A stretch of 64,000 bases of DNA. Origin: Oxyruncus cristatus. Taxonomy: Eukaryota; Chordata; Aves; Passeriformes; Cotingidae. The translations under genes were made by a program, and so were the position numbers. The notes under the pieces are model-generated. The model worked only from the letters and a program-made list of their open reading frames with translations, did not search any database and had not been told where the DNA came from. This document shows, piece by piece, positions 47,455 through 61,446 of the stretch. Each line of letters opens with the position of its first letter. Within the stretch, counting starts at the first letter, position 1. The stretch lies in contig VXAY01002605.1 of NCBI GenBank assembly GCA_013399855.1, positions 688,840 through 752,839 on the forward strand, read 5' to 3'.

Positions 47455-48727
47455 TTATCTTGGATGCAATGGCACACTACATGCAGGACAACCAGGGGAA
47501 TCAGGCCCAGTCAGCAGTGGTTCATGACAGGCAGGTCCTGCTCGACCGGCCTCACCTCTTCCTAGGACAGGCTGACTCACCTGGTGGATGAGGAAAAGGC
47601 TTCGGGTGTTGTTTACCTGGACTTCAGTCAAAGCCTTTGACACTGTTTCCCCAGTTCTCTTGGAAGAACTGCCTCATCATGGGTGCACTGTACACTGGGT
47701 AAAAAGCTACCTGGATGGCTGAGCCCAGAGAGTGGTGGGAAATGGAGTTACATCCAGCTGAAGGCTGGTCATTAGTGGTGTTCCCTGGGGATTAGTTTTG
47801 GGGCAGGTCCTATTTAACATCTTTGTCAATAATCTGGATGAAAAGATTAGCCTGCAAACTGAGGGCGTGCTCAATCTGAGTTGGGTGGGAGTGTCAATCT
47901 GCTGGAAGGCAGGAAGGTTCTGCAGAGGCATCTGGAGCAACGGGCCAATGCCAACGGTGTGAGGTTCGACAAGGGAAAGTGCCAGCAGGGTCCTGCACTT
48001 GGGTCACAACAACTCCACACAGCGCTCCGGGCTGGGGCAGAATGGCTGGAAAGTGGTCCAGAGAAAAAGAACCTGGGGGGGCTGGTCAACAGTGGCTGAA
48101 CATGAGCCCGTGTATGCCCAGGGGACCAAGAAGACCACTGGCATCCTGGCCTGTATCAAAAATAATGTGGCCACCGGGACTAGGGCAGTGCTTGTCACCT
48201 GTACTTGGCACTAGTGAGGCTGCACTGAGCAATCCTGCGCTCACTTTTGGGCCCGTCCCTTCAAGAAGGGCATTGAGATGCTGGAGTGAGTTCAGAGAAG
48301 GGAAACAAAGCTGGTGAAGGGTCTGGAGCACAAATTCTATGAGGAGCACCTGAGGGAGTTGGGGTTGTTTAGCCTGGAGAAGAGGAGGCTCAAAGATGAC
48401 CTTATCACTCTCCTCAACCCCTGGAAGGGAGGTTGTAGCCAGGTGGGAGTCAGTCTTTTCTCCCAGGCAAACCTGTGATAGGGGAAACAGCCTCAAGTTG
48501 CACAGGGGAGGTCCAGGTCAGGTAACAGGAACGATTTCTTCACTGAAGGAGCGGTTAACCATTAGAACAGGCTTCCCAGGTGGGAGTCCTGGAAAGTGTT
48601 CAAAAAAGCAAGTGGATGTGGCACTTTGCAATATCTTGCACTATGGATTAGTGAGCATGGTGGTGTTCACTGAAAGGCGGGACTTGATCTTAGACATCTT
48701 TGCCAACCTTAATGATTCGATGATTAT
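47455..48727 (+). mobile_element. CR1 LINE, about 1.27 kb, with decayed reverse-transcriptase C terminus
   Basis: This is the longest CR1 copy in the window. Frame-broken remnants of ORF2 are readable in order: VVYLDF (the reverse-transcriptase aspartate motif region, then frameshifted), SGVPWG, VLFNIFVNNLDE, SVNLLEGRKVLQRHLEQ, ANGVRFDKGKCQQ, GILACI-like and a final LEHK-like segment. The 3' UTR ends ccaaccttaatgattcgatg. The segment that should hold the second catalytic motif (ADD) is deleted between 47860 and 47885. The copy is dead, and in antisense orientation to PPP3R1. Confidence 0.9.
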
Positions 48728-48819
48728 TTTGTACCGTCCTTTGAGCTTTTAAGAGTTCCCCGGCTATACAGAGATAAAGAAGAGATTCAACTGCCACCAA
48801 GCTTTAAGGATGCACCCTA

Positions 48820-48999
48820 AATAAAAAAAAAAAAAAACCTCAACAAAAAAACCCCACACCACAACAACTACTAAAAAAACAAAAAAAAAAAAAAAAAACA
48901 AAACAAAAAAAAAAAAAAAAAAAAAAAAAAAGAAAAAAACCAACCACAAACAAACAAACCCCACACAAAAAACACCAAACACTCCCCCCACCCCCTTGA
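48820..48999 (+). repeat. A/C-only low-complexity tract
   Basis: About 180 bases are almost solely A and C, including A runs of 18 and about 26 bases and caaacaaacaaacc units, ending in a C-rich block. It begins about 90 bases after the CR1 copy but is not its tail, because CR1 does not end in poly(A). Confidence 0.9.
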
Positions 49000-51900
49000 A
49001 CTTGCTTTTAAGTTACCCCAAGTGGTTTTGGGACACACTGGCTATTATGTATCAACTATGACTGGTCACGGGAAAAAAAGGTAAGGCATGAGGAAAAAAG
49101 GTTGAAGGAAGGCTACTTTATTTCACTTAAAAATTTCAGTAATGATTGCACTTATCTGACTCAGCTATAAGGCCCATTCTTGAAGCGTCCTATGTGTCAG
49201 ACAGAAAGAAACTGAAAACTGCCATCATCTAATTCCTGCACCTTAATGCAAAAATGTAATTTTTTACATCTTAATTTGCCAAGGGATCACTAACCTCCTC
49301 TCCTCTACTTTTTCTTCATGTACACAATTACCCAAATGTTGATTCCATGGGAGCTGAAAAACTGAGAAGCACGTTTTTAATGGCCCAGAAGATGTAGTAA
49401 CTGAAGTGCAAAATGCTTTAGAAGTCTAATAATCTTTTCTCTTTGAACAACAAAATCATCTAAAAGAGCTGGAAAAAACATACAAGTTTCATTTCGGATT
49501 AAAAACAAACATTATATTTAGTTAACACATTGTTGTCCAATCCAAGGTTTCCTTTGAAGAGGTAGAAGAGTTTTACATTTTCTGGCAGGCACAATTTTCA
49601 AGAGGATACAACTTTCTAACACCATACATCCACAACTCCTCAGCATCTCTGTTACAATTCCACTTAGCTGTTTAATAACAGTGACGGAAGACTGACAATC
49701 CACTCTTCCATTCCACCTTCATGTTTGGATACAATCTCCATTTTGGAGACTACAGGATAAACTGTGTTCTCCCCTGTACCTGCAGATGAGTGTGATCATC
49801 ATCCCTTGAAATTTTACCCCTATGGTAACTTTCTGCCCAACACTTTCAGTTACATTTCTTGTAAAGTTTACCAGAATTCTGAAAAACCACTGAACTTGTA
49901 TCACTGCTCAGTTTTTATGTACAATCTCAACTCAAAAATGAAAACTATCAAGGTACAAAAGGTCTTACAGCTGCTGTTAATTTTCTAACTCAATACTTCA
50001 CCTGAATGCTAATCAACAGTAAAAATCAAGGAAGGCTACAAGCATTTTGTAGTCAAAAAAGGGCACTGCTGAAAAAAAAAAAAATTAAACACAGCTTCCC
50101 TTAATTTACCTTTAAAAGGAGATTTCAAGTTTTAAATGTGTTACCCCCAAAGCAGCCTCAACTTATTAATCCTGCCTCTAAAGAAAACACTCTGACCTTC
50201 AGTACTGAAGGAACTCAAAAAAAGATTAATACCTAATTCTTCAACATGGCATTTAAATTGCAGACATCAGAGATAATGAACCAAGGCAAAGGGATTGCTG
50301 GATTTGGGATTACAGCAGAGATCAAGTCGGGTTAAAGCTGTTACAGCACTCTGACATTGTTGTTCATTACAAGTATGCAGAGTAGGTGTCAAAATTCCCT
50401 TTGCCACATTTAAAACAAAGTCTTATTACAAAAAAATCTTTATTTTGAATACACTTATTCCATTTGCTCATAAGAAAACAAGTGATGATTCTTCAGAAGA
50501 TTCTTCCCTCTCACATGTATGTCAGGTTCCACCACATCCACCCTCCGGAGGCGGGAGGCAAGAAAGACTGCACAAGCCTTAGGAAAAGCCTGCAGTTCGC
50601 TCCTTAGTCACCGTCTAATCCAGTCATGCCTCTGCTCAAGCTCTGTCAGTCATTTTAAGGGAAACCACTTGTCCCCTGGCTGGCACTTGGCCAGTCACTT
50701 CTGCTATGCTTTATTTAAACCCTTCACTGGCCACGGGGCTCCTCCAATGTGAGATATTAATGGCTTAAGGCCATCACAGTCAAGTAACTATTCTAGGATA
50801 TCACAGGGAAGCCCTAAACCAACGAAGCAAGAAGCAAACCTGAAACTAGAGATGGGTACTGATGCCAAAGCCTCTACCAGACAGGAAAACTAAAGGAATC
50901 AAGGCTGTAATTAAAAGAAGATTCAGCCTTTATCTTCAATATACTGTTTGGCTTTATTAATATTAAAAGAAACACAGACATAAAAACAATTTCAAATATA
51001 ATATTTTATTCAAGTAGAATAGCCCCACCCATTTAATTTTTTAATGTTTTGAATTTCAAGTGTTCAGGACTGAAAAGTAATACATAAAGTTTGTCCAGTT
51101 ACAGCAGTGATTTTATAGTTTATATTCATACACATAAATGCCATGGCTTTTCCTATATGAACTCACAATTGCTGAGTTTTCAGCAAAAATTAAAACTCAT
51201 GATCTTGAAGGTATGATAAAGTATTTGGTTTGATATATAGACACACAACACTATTTACTCATCGGCAGATAAACAAAAGATGTCTCCCAGAAGAAAAATT
51301 GTTACCCAAGACAGAATGAGACATACAGACCCAGTAGAGACACCAAAGAAAGCAGTTTGCCAAGCTGCTTAAGAAGAAAGTATGATCAAAGATAAAAACA
51401 GTTTTACTGCAAAGTCCTTTTCCTAACTTTGGAGGACAAAAGAAGCCAAGTCAAAGCATACACTGATAATACCATTCACAGATACATATCTATCCCCACA
51501 AACCATCTCACACAAGTTTGATGAAGACATAATAAAAACCTAAGTAACTAGATTACTTTAAACTTAACTCAATAGTTTCATCTGTAATATTTGTGACTAT
51601 TGACATTTTCTGTTCTATTTTATGATCTCCCTAATAGAACTTGCAGTGTGTCAGGTAGGCAAGACAATAAACAGTGCTAGAGACAAACAGGGAGTTTTTA
51701 AAACAAGGTGAGGAAGAGAATTCATTGTTCCACATACAGAAAACTAACAAATTAATCTTATTTGAAGGAGGAAAGCAAAACTTCATGTATATGAGAAACC
51801 ATAAGGTCTCATGCAAAACAATAAGAGCTCTCACTGCAAAAATCTGCATCAACACAGCAATCTGCAAATAAAACTTGAGAGAAAAGCAGTGACAGGAACA

Positions 51901-54900
51901 AAAGTGTTAACTTTATGAGCTAAGGTACAATTCACAATTTTGCTTTTGGCAGTTTTCAGCTGCTACTCTTTAGAGGCAACAACCAAGCCTGCTTATGCAA
52001 TCACTTCAGAGCTGCATTTCTAAAGCTTGCATCACTCTCGAAAATTCTCAGAACCCTGTAATTTTAAGTGCATAAATGAATAATGAACTCTCCAAAAGCC
52101 AAGGAAAGGAGTTTCCCAGGAAGATTCTGAAGTAACTCAGCCTTTAGCAGGTGAACAATAAAGTTCTGCCACCACTAAATCAAAGTAAGTTCTGATGCAA
52201 TCAAGAGTTCACATTGGGAAGTCTTTGGGGTAAGACAGGTTGCTCCTCCACTGCCTCTGGAGGAGTCACAAAATATTTACAAGGTACTAATTTATCTGTT
52301 CCACTTATGTTAACATATTGCACAAGCCTCTTCACTGGAGTTTATTCAATACCCTGAGCTAAGGAGAAGGCAACAGCAGCTTTCCACTCAACTTCAAAGA
52401 TAACTGCAATGAAGTTTATAAATCAATCCACCCCATGACTGCTGTTACATGGACTAACCTCACGCTAGTGAAAATGAAACCAGGACCAGGCAGTCCAGAA
52501 AATTTGTGATCCAAGTGCAAAACAAGGCAGAAAATACAGAAGGCCACAAGGGAACAGACATATCAATGACAAACTACAAAAAATACCCCCCAAACCTGAA
52601 ACAAACAAAAAACGACCACAAATCTTTATGCATAACAAAAGTAGCACTGAAGAGTTTTAGAGAGCATTTCAAAGAAGCCAACTTGGTAAGTATATAGTAC
52701 AAAAGCTTATCTAAAGAGTATGGGAGAAAGCATAAAAAGTAACTGAAGTTTATAACAAGAGACTAAAGTGTCATGGGATTATCACAGTTAAATGTCAACA
52801 TCATAATAACAAAGCAATTACATCAACTTACACTTAATGGGATATTAAAGAGAAACAAAAAACAAAGCATATACACTGATCTTGTTCTTTCGGACACTGA
52901 TGGATATAAACTGGACACCAGACACCTACGATCTTCTCCAATTTAATCATTTCATTAATAAAAAGGAATTTTTTCCCTTCATTGGTGAATATGAACATAG
53001 AAAATGCAATCAACTGCAAATAGTAAATTGTGTCACACTCCTCTGAAAGAATAACAATTTCAGATTTGGAAAAGTAAAGTAACACACAGAAGAAAGGAAA
53101 TAAAACAGCACTCAAAACATTACACCAATGTATGCAAGCATCACTGAGAACCTGGAGGGACTACAAAGTCACACAGTTTTCACCAGGAATTAAAACTGAT
53201 TATACTCAAGCTATTATTTAGCATCCCATATTCTGTCAAATGAAGAAAGCTAAAACTACCCAAAAGACTCAAAACATTCATTTTGCAGGTAAAATATTTA
53301 GTAGGTAATTAAAGCTCTTTCAGCTTCTCCTTTTCTCTGCAACAATTTGGAAATAAAACAGATTTTTCCCAGAAAACAGACAATGCTCTGAACTTCCACT
53401 CCAACTCAAAGCAATAGAAGAGTGGTCCATTCAACAAAACAGAATTAATCACTGGCTGACCTACATACAAATAGGAACAGAACAGTTACTTTACAAGAAG
53501 ACATTAAATGACCTAAAGCTATATTGAAATATAATTTGCTATCTATAGATACACTCTCACGAGGCTGCCTTCAATTAGGCCAATTTAATTCTCAGCACTT
53601 TCAGGTACTATAAAACCAAAAAGAACTAGGAGCTTCAGCAAACAGCTCTCTAGAACAATCCCAGTAAAAACTCTGTCAAGTTAACTGGTATTCGATATCC
53701 CTCCAAAATTAACAGAAATAGTTAAGGAATTATACTTTCTGTAATACTTCCAGTCAAGCACTTGCTGCTGGATCAATGAGGAGTGTGAAACACAGGCTTT
53801 CTTTTCTCTCTTTAGTCATTTGTGGAAATTACAGTCATTTAAAGGTATAATACTTGTTACCACGCTTGCAAACTTATTTTTTGAGTAGTCTTCAAAAAGC
53901 TAAAAGCAAGTGCTATCAACATCTGTAGAATCAAAAACTACCTCTTTAAACTACAATTTGTGACGCTCCAAATACAAGGAATGAGTAAAGCTTAGGACAG
54001 TCCAGTCTTCTGAAGTTTCTGAACTTCCTCAATTTGCTTGTACCAAGAAGACCACATGTAACACTGAAAGCCTGAATTCTACATGCAGGGAAAAAACGAC
54101 AAACATTGTATCAGTTTCCTCCTACTACTCTTCTGCAGTGCTGTGAGCATTAGAAAGGAGTAAGTACTTCTCTTTGAAGAGGGTTTTCCAAAATGCAGAA
54201 AAGGAGCTACAGCAGTCACAGAACTCCAAGTGAAGAAAACAAATCCCCTCCCTAATTTCTGCAAGAAATGGCCACAGATCCTTGTGCCTCATCAGGTGTA
54301 TCGCACATCTGTATCAGGCTGAGACAAACATGAAAGATGAGAACATAGCCAGAAATGAAATGGACCGTGTTATCCTGTAACAGCAGCCAACAAACATATT
54401 ATTTAACATATTTGCTCCTCATGTAGCTCATAAACTGTTAACCAAGTTGAGCAAGCAAAGATTGCTATCAGTTAGAAAGTAAGTTTAGATGGCTTCATTT
54501 CTTTAAGGGATTTAGACACAGCAGATTCACTGCAAGTGGTATCTGCAGAGGGGAAAGAAAACAGTAAAGATACAGATTATGCTGCAACATGTAACAGTAC
54601 TATGCTACTTAATGTAAAAGACTACACTGCAGTTGAATATAATTTCCTGTTCACAGAAGCAGGTTGGAAACAGTCAAGAACAATGTCACCTGTACATCTA
54701 TCTCTATGAATTGATTATCCTAAGTTTTTAGGTTTAACCAGTGTATTCAGTAATGTGTTAAGTGTAAAGGGTAAGGCTTTGGGAACAGCTGCAGATGTAT
54801 TTTAAATGAATCTGAGAAGGCCTGGAGGATAAAGAAAGACAATGCAGCTCTACTGCACACAACAGTTTACTTAACAGTTTTATTAAAACACCTTGAGCAG

Positions 54901-57900
54901 GGAAGTTAAAGTGCCAATTCAGTACCAGCAGTTCACAAAGGCTCTACCACAAGGGCTTAAAACAGTCAGGAATGGCACACAGTACTGCACAAACAGGCTG
55001 CATAAATAGGTGCTGTCACCAGGTCTTCTTCCCATGTAAGAAACCTATAAACAGTTCAGTATCTCTTAGTGTGAAAACAGGAAATCTGAGTTTGAAAGGA
55101 GGTGAGTGTTCCAAGGTTGCTCAACAAGAAGGGAGAAAGGGGAAACAATACAGTAAAAAAGATCACAAAGCAGGCAAAGTGTCATTCAGGATCCATCACA
55201 AAAAAGGGCTGAAGAAATTGTGAAGAGTTGTGAAAACGACATGTTATCTCAAAACAGAAAAGACAGTTCAAAAATGGGATTTGATTTCACAAACTGACAA
55301 GAACAGAAAACAATCAAGGAGGCAAAGATGCAGAACTGGGAAAGATGTGCAAATCAAAGGAAGAAGCAGAATGTACTGAAGGGGAATTGCTGCACAAATA
55401 CAGAATTTGAAAAATAGAGATTATTTGTATTCTGGTATTCTTAACCATAGTTAACACTAATTTTAGTTTGCTTTGTTTTTAACTAAAGGAAAAAAACTTA
55501 ATCAGAACTTACTGGTGCCAGCTATTAAATTGAGACATTTTAACAAGCTCTGGTTTAGTTTATGCCATTCAAGGATTCATGAAGAATTTAAAAAAGAATA
55601 AAGATGAGTCATATGGTTTGAAAACAAACCCTACCAAAACTCGGATCCCATACAGAGGGATCAAAACCACCGTAATTAAAATATTAGGAATTTTACACAA
55701 CAGGTCTTCTGGGCATTATCAGCTTACATTCTAAGTGAACACTTAATTGTCAACACTCTAGAACTTCAGAAAAATTAGCAATTGGTTTTCTGAAAAAAGA
55801 TGCATTTCAAATTTCCAATGTCTTCCAATTATCACAGACTTCCCAAGGAACGGAAAGCAAAATGAAATATAGTAAAACATAAAAAACACCACAATGCTTT
55901 CAATTGAGGTTTTCACTGCTAGGGAGCAAAAATCTCAAAACAGTTTTCTTTATATGACCTGTGTCATGTAGACTTATCACGCTGCTGAGGTGATGTGCAT
56001 TCAGGAGCTGGTTATATGAAGTAATATTCAAGCACTATTTAAAAGATAGAATATTTTAGGTAAAGTTCTTCAAGGTAGGAACTGACTTGTTTCTAGTATT
56101 TATATACAGGAATGTAAATACTGAGTATCAAATAGAGACATCTGTCACTTTGTTACAAGCTAATAAAGGGGTACTCAAAAGATTAAATTAGAATTCCAAC
56201 CCAGTTTCAGTAGCTTATAAACATCATGTCAACTGTTTGAAGAATTATCTAAAATCTCATTACCAAAATACTGCTAACATCTGTAAGTAAAAGGTTCATA
56301 GCACTTGCTAAAGAAAAGATCCCTTCATCTTGACAGAAGTCAAAGCTCATTAATTGCTGTAACTGGTAATACAACCAGAAACAGCTGTTCCTGAAGAGCT
56401 GTAATTTTTTAAAAGTCATAAATGTACATAAAAGCAAGCATAAAAGTACACACAATGCAGCATTAGAAAAATTACTGCTATTTATAGGGTCTACAGGTCC
56501 CAAAATAAGTCAAGCAGATGCACCCCTGCAGAGCACCAGTGACTTCTGGTAACAATTCCCAGTTGCTCCCAATCAAGACTCCAGTCCAAGGCACAGTACA
56601 AACAAGTGCATCCACCCCCCAAAGCCTGACCAACTGTGTATGTAGACACAACCCGCCCTCTGAACCTCAGGCCGCCATCTTTCTGCTACTCCCCATCTCA
56701 TCTCTTCGTATGCCATACTTTCCAAAATTTCCTGTTTGCAAACCTTAAAGGCAGCAGATAACAAATATGCACACATTTGTACACCAGTAATACGAACTGC
56801 AAACCGAAGAACACTCCTAATTTTAAAACAAGGGTTTTAACAGCTTTCCGGGAAACACTGAGAAACACGGGAGGACTTCACACACTCTGCACAGAAGCTG
56901 AGCAACACCTCTTAGAGACAAACCAAGATAAAACCTCTGCTAAAACGCCATGCCCACTCTCTCCCTCAAACCAATCTTTCTGGAATCTTTAGATGCTCTG
57001 CCCCCTGCTACAGAGCAGTGAAGTATTACTACATCATGCAATGCTTAAATCCTAAATCACCATCTTCTCCTTCCACTCTATTTTAGTCCCTTTTACTCAT
57101 GTGACTTTCTGTTTTCTCACCATGAAGGGGCATTTTGCCACCTTCTAACTCACTACCATTTTCTTCAAGGCCCCTCAGAAGAATTTTTCAGAACTGACCT
57201 TTGGCAAACTCAGCTGCACCAACACTAGAGGTGCATTCTAATATCCAAGACTATACAAAAGTCAAACTTACTAACCTTTCATATTTTACCAATTACATGT
57301 ATTATTAATCTGATTTTTCAATGCACCGCCTGAAATAAGAAAAAAAAAAAAAAAACAACAAACAAAGGTACCTAAAGCAAACACTTTCATCTTATTACTA
57401 AAAAGAACAGTTTTTTGAATAAAATGTTTCAGGAAAACTAACACAATTTTTATAAGAATCACTGAACAAGTTTAAGCAGGGAAGGATATTCTACTCGATA
57501 CCCCTATGAAGAACAGTGATTAGAGTACCAAGATAGCCTACTTAAGCCAAATATAAAAATCAAGTCTATTTATTCATACAGCATTTTTATTATTGCTATT
57601 TAGAAGTTCTTCTCTTTATCATGTTTTTTTTTCCTAGACTTGTTAGCAGATCCACATTCAATAACGCTTTAATCTAAAAAAAAAGTCTGTGAAGTGACAC
57701 TTCAGCATTACCAACAAAATTGGCCCATGACTGCTCAGATACCAAGGTGCTAAGCCTGTTAGCAGTGGCTCAATACTAAATTAAACTTCCCCAAGGGAAC
57801 ATCTTACACACACAGCACTGAAAAGCTGTTCAGTCATCATGCCTGCAGAGTACACGAGTTCTCCTTCACAAGTTCAGGGTTGAAATCATATCCATGGAGT

Positions 57901-57905
57901 TCATT

Positions 57906-57977
57906 TAAAAAAAAAACAACCAACCAAAAAAAAAAAAAAAAAACACAAAAAAACCACACACACAAAAAAAAAAAACC
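57906..57977 (+). repeat. A/C-only low-complexity tract
   Basis: A runs of 9 to 17 bases are separated by caac, caacc, cac and ccacacacac. T and G are absent. It is of the same style as the tracts near 10.2 and 48.9 kb. Confidence 0.88.
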
Positions 57978-60900
57978 CTGAAAACAACTCCTTTTAAAGT
58001 CCTCTCTGCAAGTCATAGGATTATTGACCAAAGGGAATTCAAGTAACTTCTTTTAACTTTGGTGATGCAATTCAGAACTACACAGTCAGCAGTGAAACAA
58101 AAGGTTTTTTGTCTTTTACCACCCATTACAAAAAAAAAACGAAACACCTGAAAACGTACACAGAGGGCTACTCACAGAGGGTGACAACAGAGAAGAGGTA
58201 GAAAAATAGTCCTGTTGTTTCTAGATGCTGAAAATAAAGCGCAGAAAACTTCCATATTTGTCACAAATATATTGGAGGAAGAAAAAGTTCCACAGCATTT
58301 AAAAATGATCCAAGGATTATATTCTTGTGAGAATCACAGCCAAATCTACTTTTCCAGTAGCTCAGTATCTTCCCCCAAACATATTAACCCTGGCTTTCAT
58401 TTCTGGGTTTCCTATCTGTTATCCCATTCCTTCCTCTCCAGTCCCTCCCAAATTCTGACAGAATTTCACTGATAGATGCCTTACCACTTTTTTTTTTTTA
58501 ATCCCTACTTTACCTAACTTAGACAATGTTATAAAGTGTTGTGGACTTCAAGTTGGTTGAATAAGCACACTACAAGTTTACTGGGGGAGTTCCTGTTCTT
58601 TGCCTTAAGTTTGCTCAAAAACGTTCATCAACACAGACTTTGCAAATATCCACCAACTGGTACAACCTGTTTACAGCTCGGAAGCCAAGAATTTTTTTGG
58701 CAGTTCGGGACAAATGTTGTCCTTTAATCCAAAGCATTTAAAGGCTTTCCTAGACTTCTTTAATGCAGTTAAGGATTATTTATATCCTGAGGGATTCTTC
58801 CTTTATTGTGGAAGGGAGTATCAATAGCAGGGCCAAGTGACTGTCAAGTTACAAGAGAGTCAGATATAGTCTCCAGCACGTTTTGCAGCGTCAACAACCT
58901 GAATTGCCTGTGGCTGTGGTAGGTACAATCTAGCAGCAATATATAAAACATGGTCTTTCTGTCTGTGGAAAAAGCCTAATAAAGTCCAGCTACCAAATCC
59001 AAACTTTCAAGCTACACAAAATGTAAAGATTAAAAAGAACAGACACTCCAAAAATTACTTCGCTTGAAAGATGTGGGGTTTATTCTTAGACACACCTGCA
59101 ACTTAGGGAAAAAAACAAAAACAAACAAAAAACTCTCCACAGACTTTTGCCACTCAAATTATATAGAACAGACCTGAAGAGGAAGACAAGCCATAGTTTA
59201 AGCTTAACCCTGGTTAATGTCACCTCTGTATTACTAAGAAAATACAGTATTTCATACAGTGACCAAAATGATGTAGCTACATCATACATCAAGCAAAATA
59301 TATTGCTTCTAGTCCTGTGTTTCCCCAGAATACTTGAACCGGTACACGGAAAGATTTATCTGTTCCAGATTAAAAGACGTTGGTGCACGTCCAAGTCTTT
59401 CCCACTTCATTCAGCACATTAAGGCAATCTCTGCAGCCGATCTTTCTGACACCGCTGGTGTCAAGATTACTTTAGGCCACTGACATCGAAGAAACAGAGC
59501 AGCTTTTGTGGGACATTAAAGGCCCATTTCCAGGTTTAATCTCTAAAGGAAGTCACTTTAAGTGGCAGACACAGTGTTACAAAGATGCTGGAAGACGATA
59601 GCGTGTGACCAAGCTTTTAATCATTGCACACCACCCCATGGCCCAAGCCCAATGGACAATACACAGCACCTTTCCTAATGCCTGCATTTTACCAAGTCAC
59701 CAGTCTCAAGACCTCAAAATTTGTAGCAGTTAATTAGATTTAGACATATTTCTTTTCAGAGCTACAAACACACCATCCACTTCCAGTATCATATCCTAAT
59801 GTTAGCTTCTAAACAATAAAAGGCACCTTGGATAAGTTATTACCCTGCCATGACCTCAACCCTTTTTCATTTGCAGAACACGGACAATATTTACCAGCTC
59901 ACAAGAGCACAGCAAGGTATGTTCTTTCTCTGGGAAAGAAAGAACATGTTTAAGTAATTTATATAATCAAGTCAGCCAATAAAATTCTTACTGTTTCCAG
60001 GAGTTCCAGCTTTTTTATATTTTAATTGCCATTGGCCTGCAAGTCAAACAAGATGCCTATTTTCTAATAGTATTCTACTCAGAGGTTCCAACTTCGTGAC
60101 CTTTAAGCACAAGCACTTTTCACTCCTCTTTTGATGTAGATCCATGTCTTTCATCATTCCTTCCCCATCACTTTAGTCTTTACTCCCCCATCCTCACAAT
60201 GCTTGCTCCTCCAGAAGCAGAGGAGTTTGATCGTGACAAGGACATCACACAGTAGCACCTTCCCTGTTTCTGCTCATTCTGGCAAAGAAATAGCATGTAG
60301 GAAGCATGGGAACAGCCAGCTCCCTTTGCCCCCATGGTCTTTCTGTAGGGAACACAAAGGAATAAACAAGCTCAGGAAAAGAGAAAAATATATAGTCCAG
60401 AAGAGGAGAAGGATGGAAAACTGGGAAATGTGTCACGAAATGAACTGGCTGCCAGTGAACAAAGAACAGCACAGTGTATTTTTCCCCCAGTTACAAGCTC
60501 ACAAATGGTATTCCACGAAGCAGAGAGAACAGGCTTGGGAAGGAAGAGGAGAAGCAAGGAAATCAAGAGCAAATTGCTTTCAAGAAGTCATATATTAGCT
60601 CAAATCACATTTTTCTATGATTACAATTTTTGGTCACCATTTTCATAAGAATTTCATGCTCAACTACTATTCAGACTTCAAACGTTATAGGAGAGGGTAC
60701 AATTTTCTTTAGTGAAACACAGCTAAACAGAGGCAGTAAAAAAAGGGAAGGAAAGCAAAATAATTCTTTTAACTAGAAGGGAAATCAAAGCTATGTTGAA
60801 AAAACCTTATGCAAGAGTAATTTATGAATTACAGTAGGAGAACACTACGAAGCACACCTAGAATTAAAAAAAGCTATTCCTTCTGTAACACTGCCAGGTG

Positions 60901-61009
60901 GGCACTGATTCAACACCAAGCTACAGGAAAGCTGCAAGATCTTCACTGCTGGATTCAACTTCTTGTAGGTCTTTCTGACACAAAAGATGGAAATGATGGT
61001 TCCTCAGAA

Positions 61010-61446
61010 CAAGAGAGACACAGAGTTGGAGGGGGTCCAGCAGAGGCTACAAAGATAATTAAGGGACCGGAGCACCTCTCTTACAAGGAAAGGCTGAGGA
61101 AACTGGGCCTGTTCAGCCTTGAGAAGAAATGACTGAGAGGAGACCTCACTGATGTGTATCAGTACCTGAAGGGAAGGTTTCAGAGGATGGTCCAGGCTCT
61201 GCTCAGTGGTACCACACAAAAGGACAGGAGGCAATGGGCAGAAACTGATGCACAGGAAGTTCCACCTGAATATGAGGAAGAACTCCCTCCTGTGAGGGTG
61301 ACTGAGCACTGGAACAGGTTGCCAAGAGAGGGTGTGAAGTCTCCCTCACTGAAGATACTCCAGAACCATCCGGATGACCCCACTTGAGCAGGGAAGTTGG
61401 ACCAGATGACCCACTGTGGTCCCTTCAAACTTGATCCCTTCTGTGA
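61010..61446 (+). mobile_element. CR1 LINE 3' fragment, about 430 bp
   Basis: It begins gacacagagttggagggggt and ccagcagaggctac, continues with ggagcacctctcttacaagg, cctgttcagccttgagaag and ggaagaactccctcctgtga, and ends cccttcaaacttgatccctt ctgtgag. The diverged wording (gagcactggaacaggttgcc, then atgacccactgtgg) suggests a different CR1 subfamily from the copies near 4.0 and 20.3 kb. Confidence 0.85.

Noticed and set aside
48820..48999. A-rich tract considered as the poly(A) tail of a retrotransposon or retrocopy
   Set aside because: The adjacent element is CR1, whose 3' end is an octamer-type repeat, and the tract is A/C mixed rather than a clean A tail; no retrocopied gene precedes it.
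60203..60598. 131-codon plus-strand frame in PPP3R1 intron 1
   Set aside because: No recognisable motif, no splice acceptor or poly(A) signal arrangement comparable to that at 30.5 kb; treated as chance.
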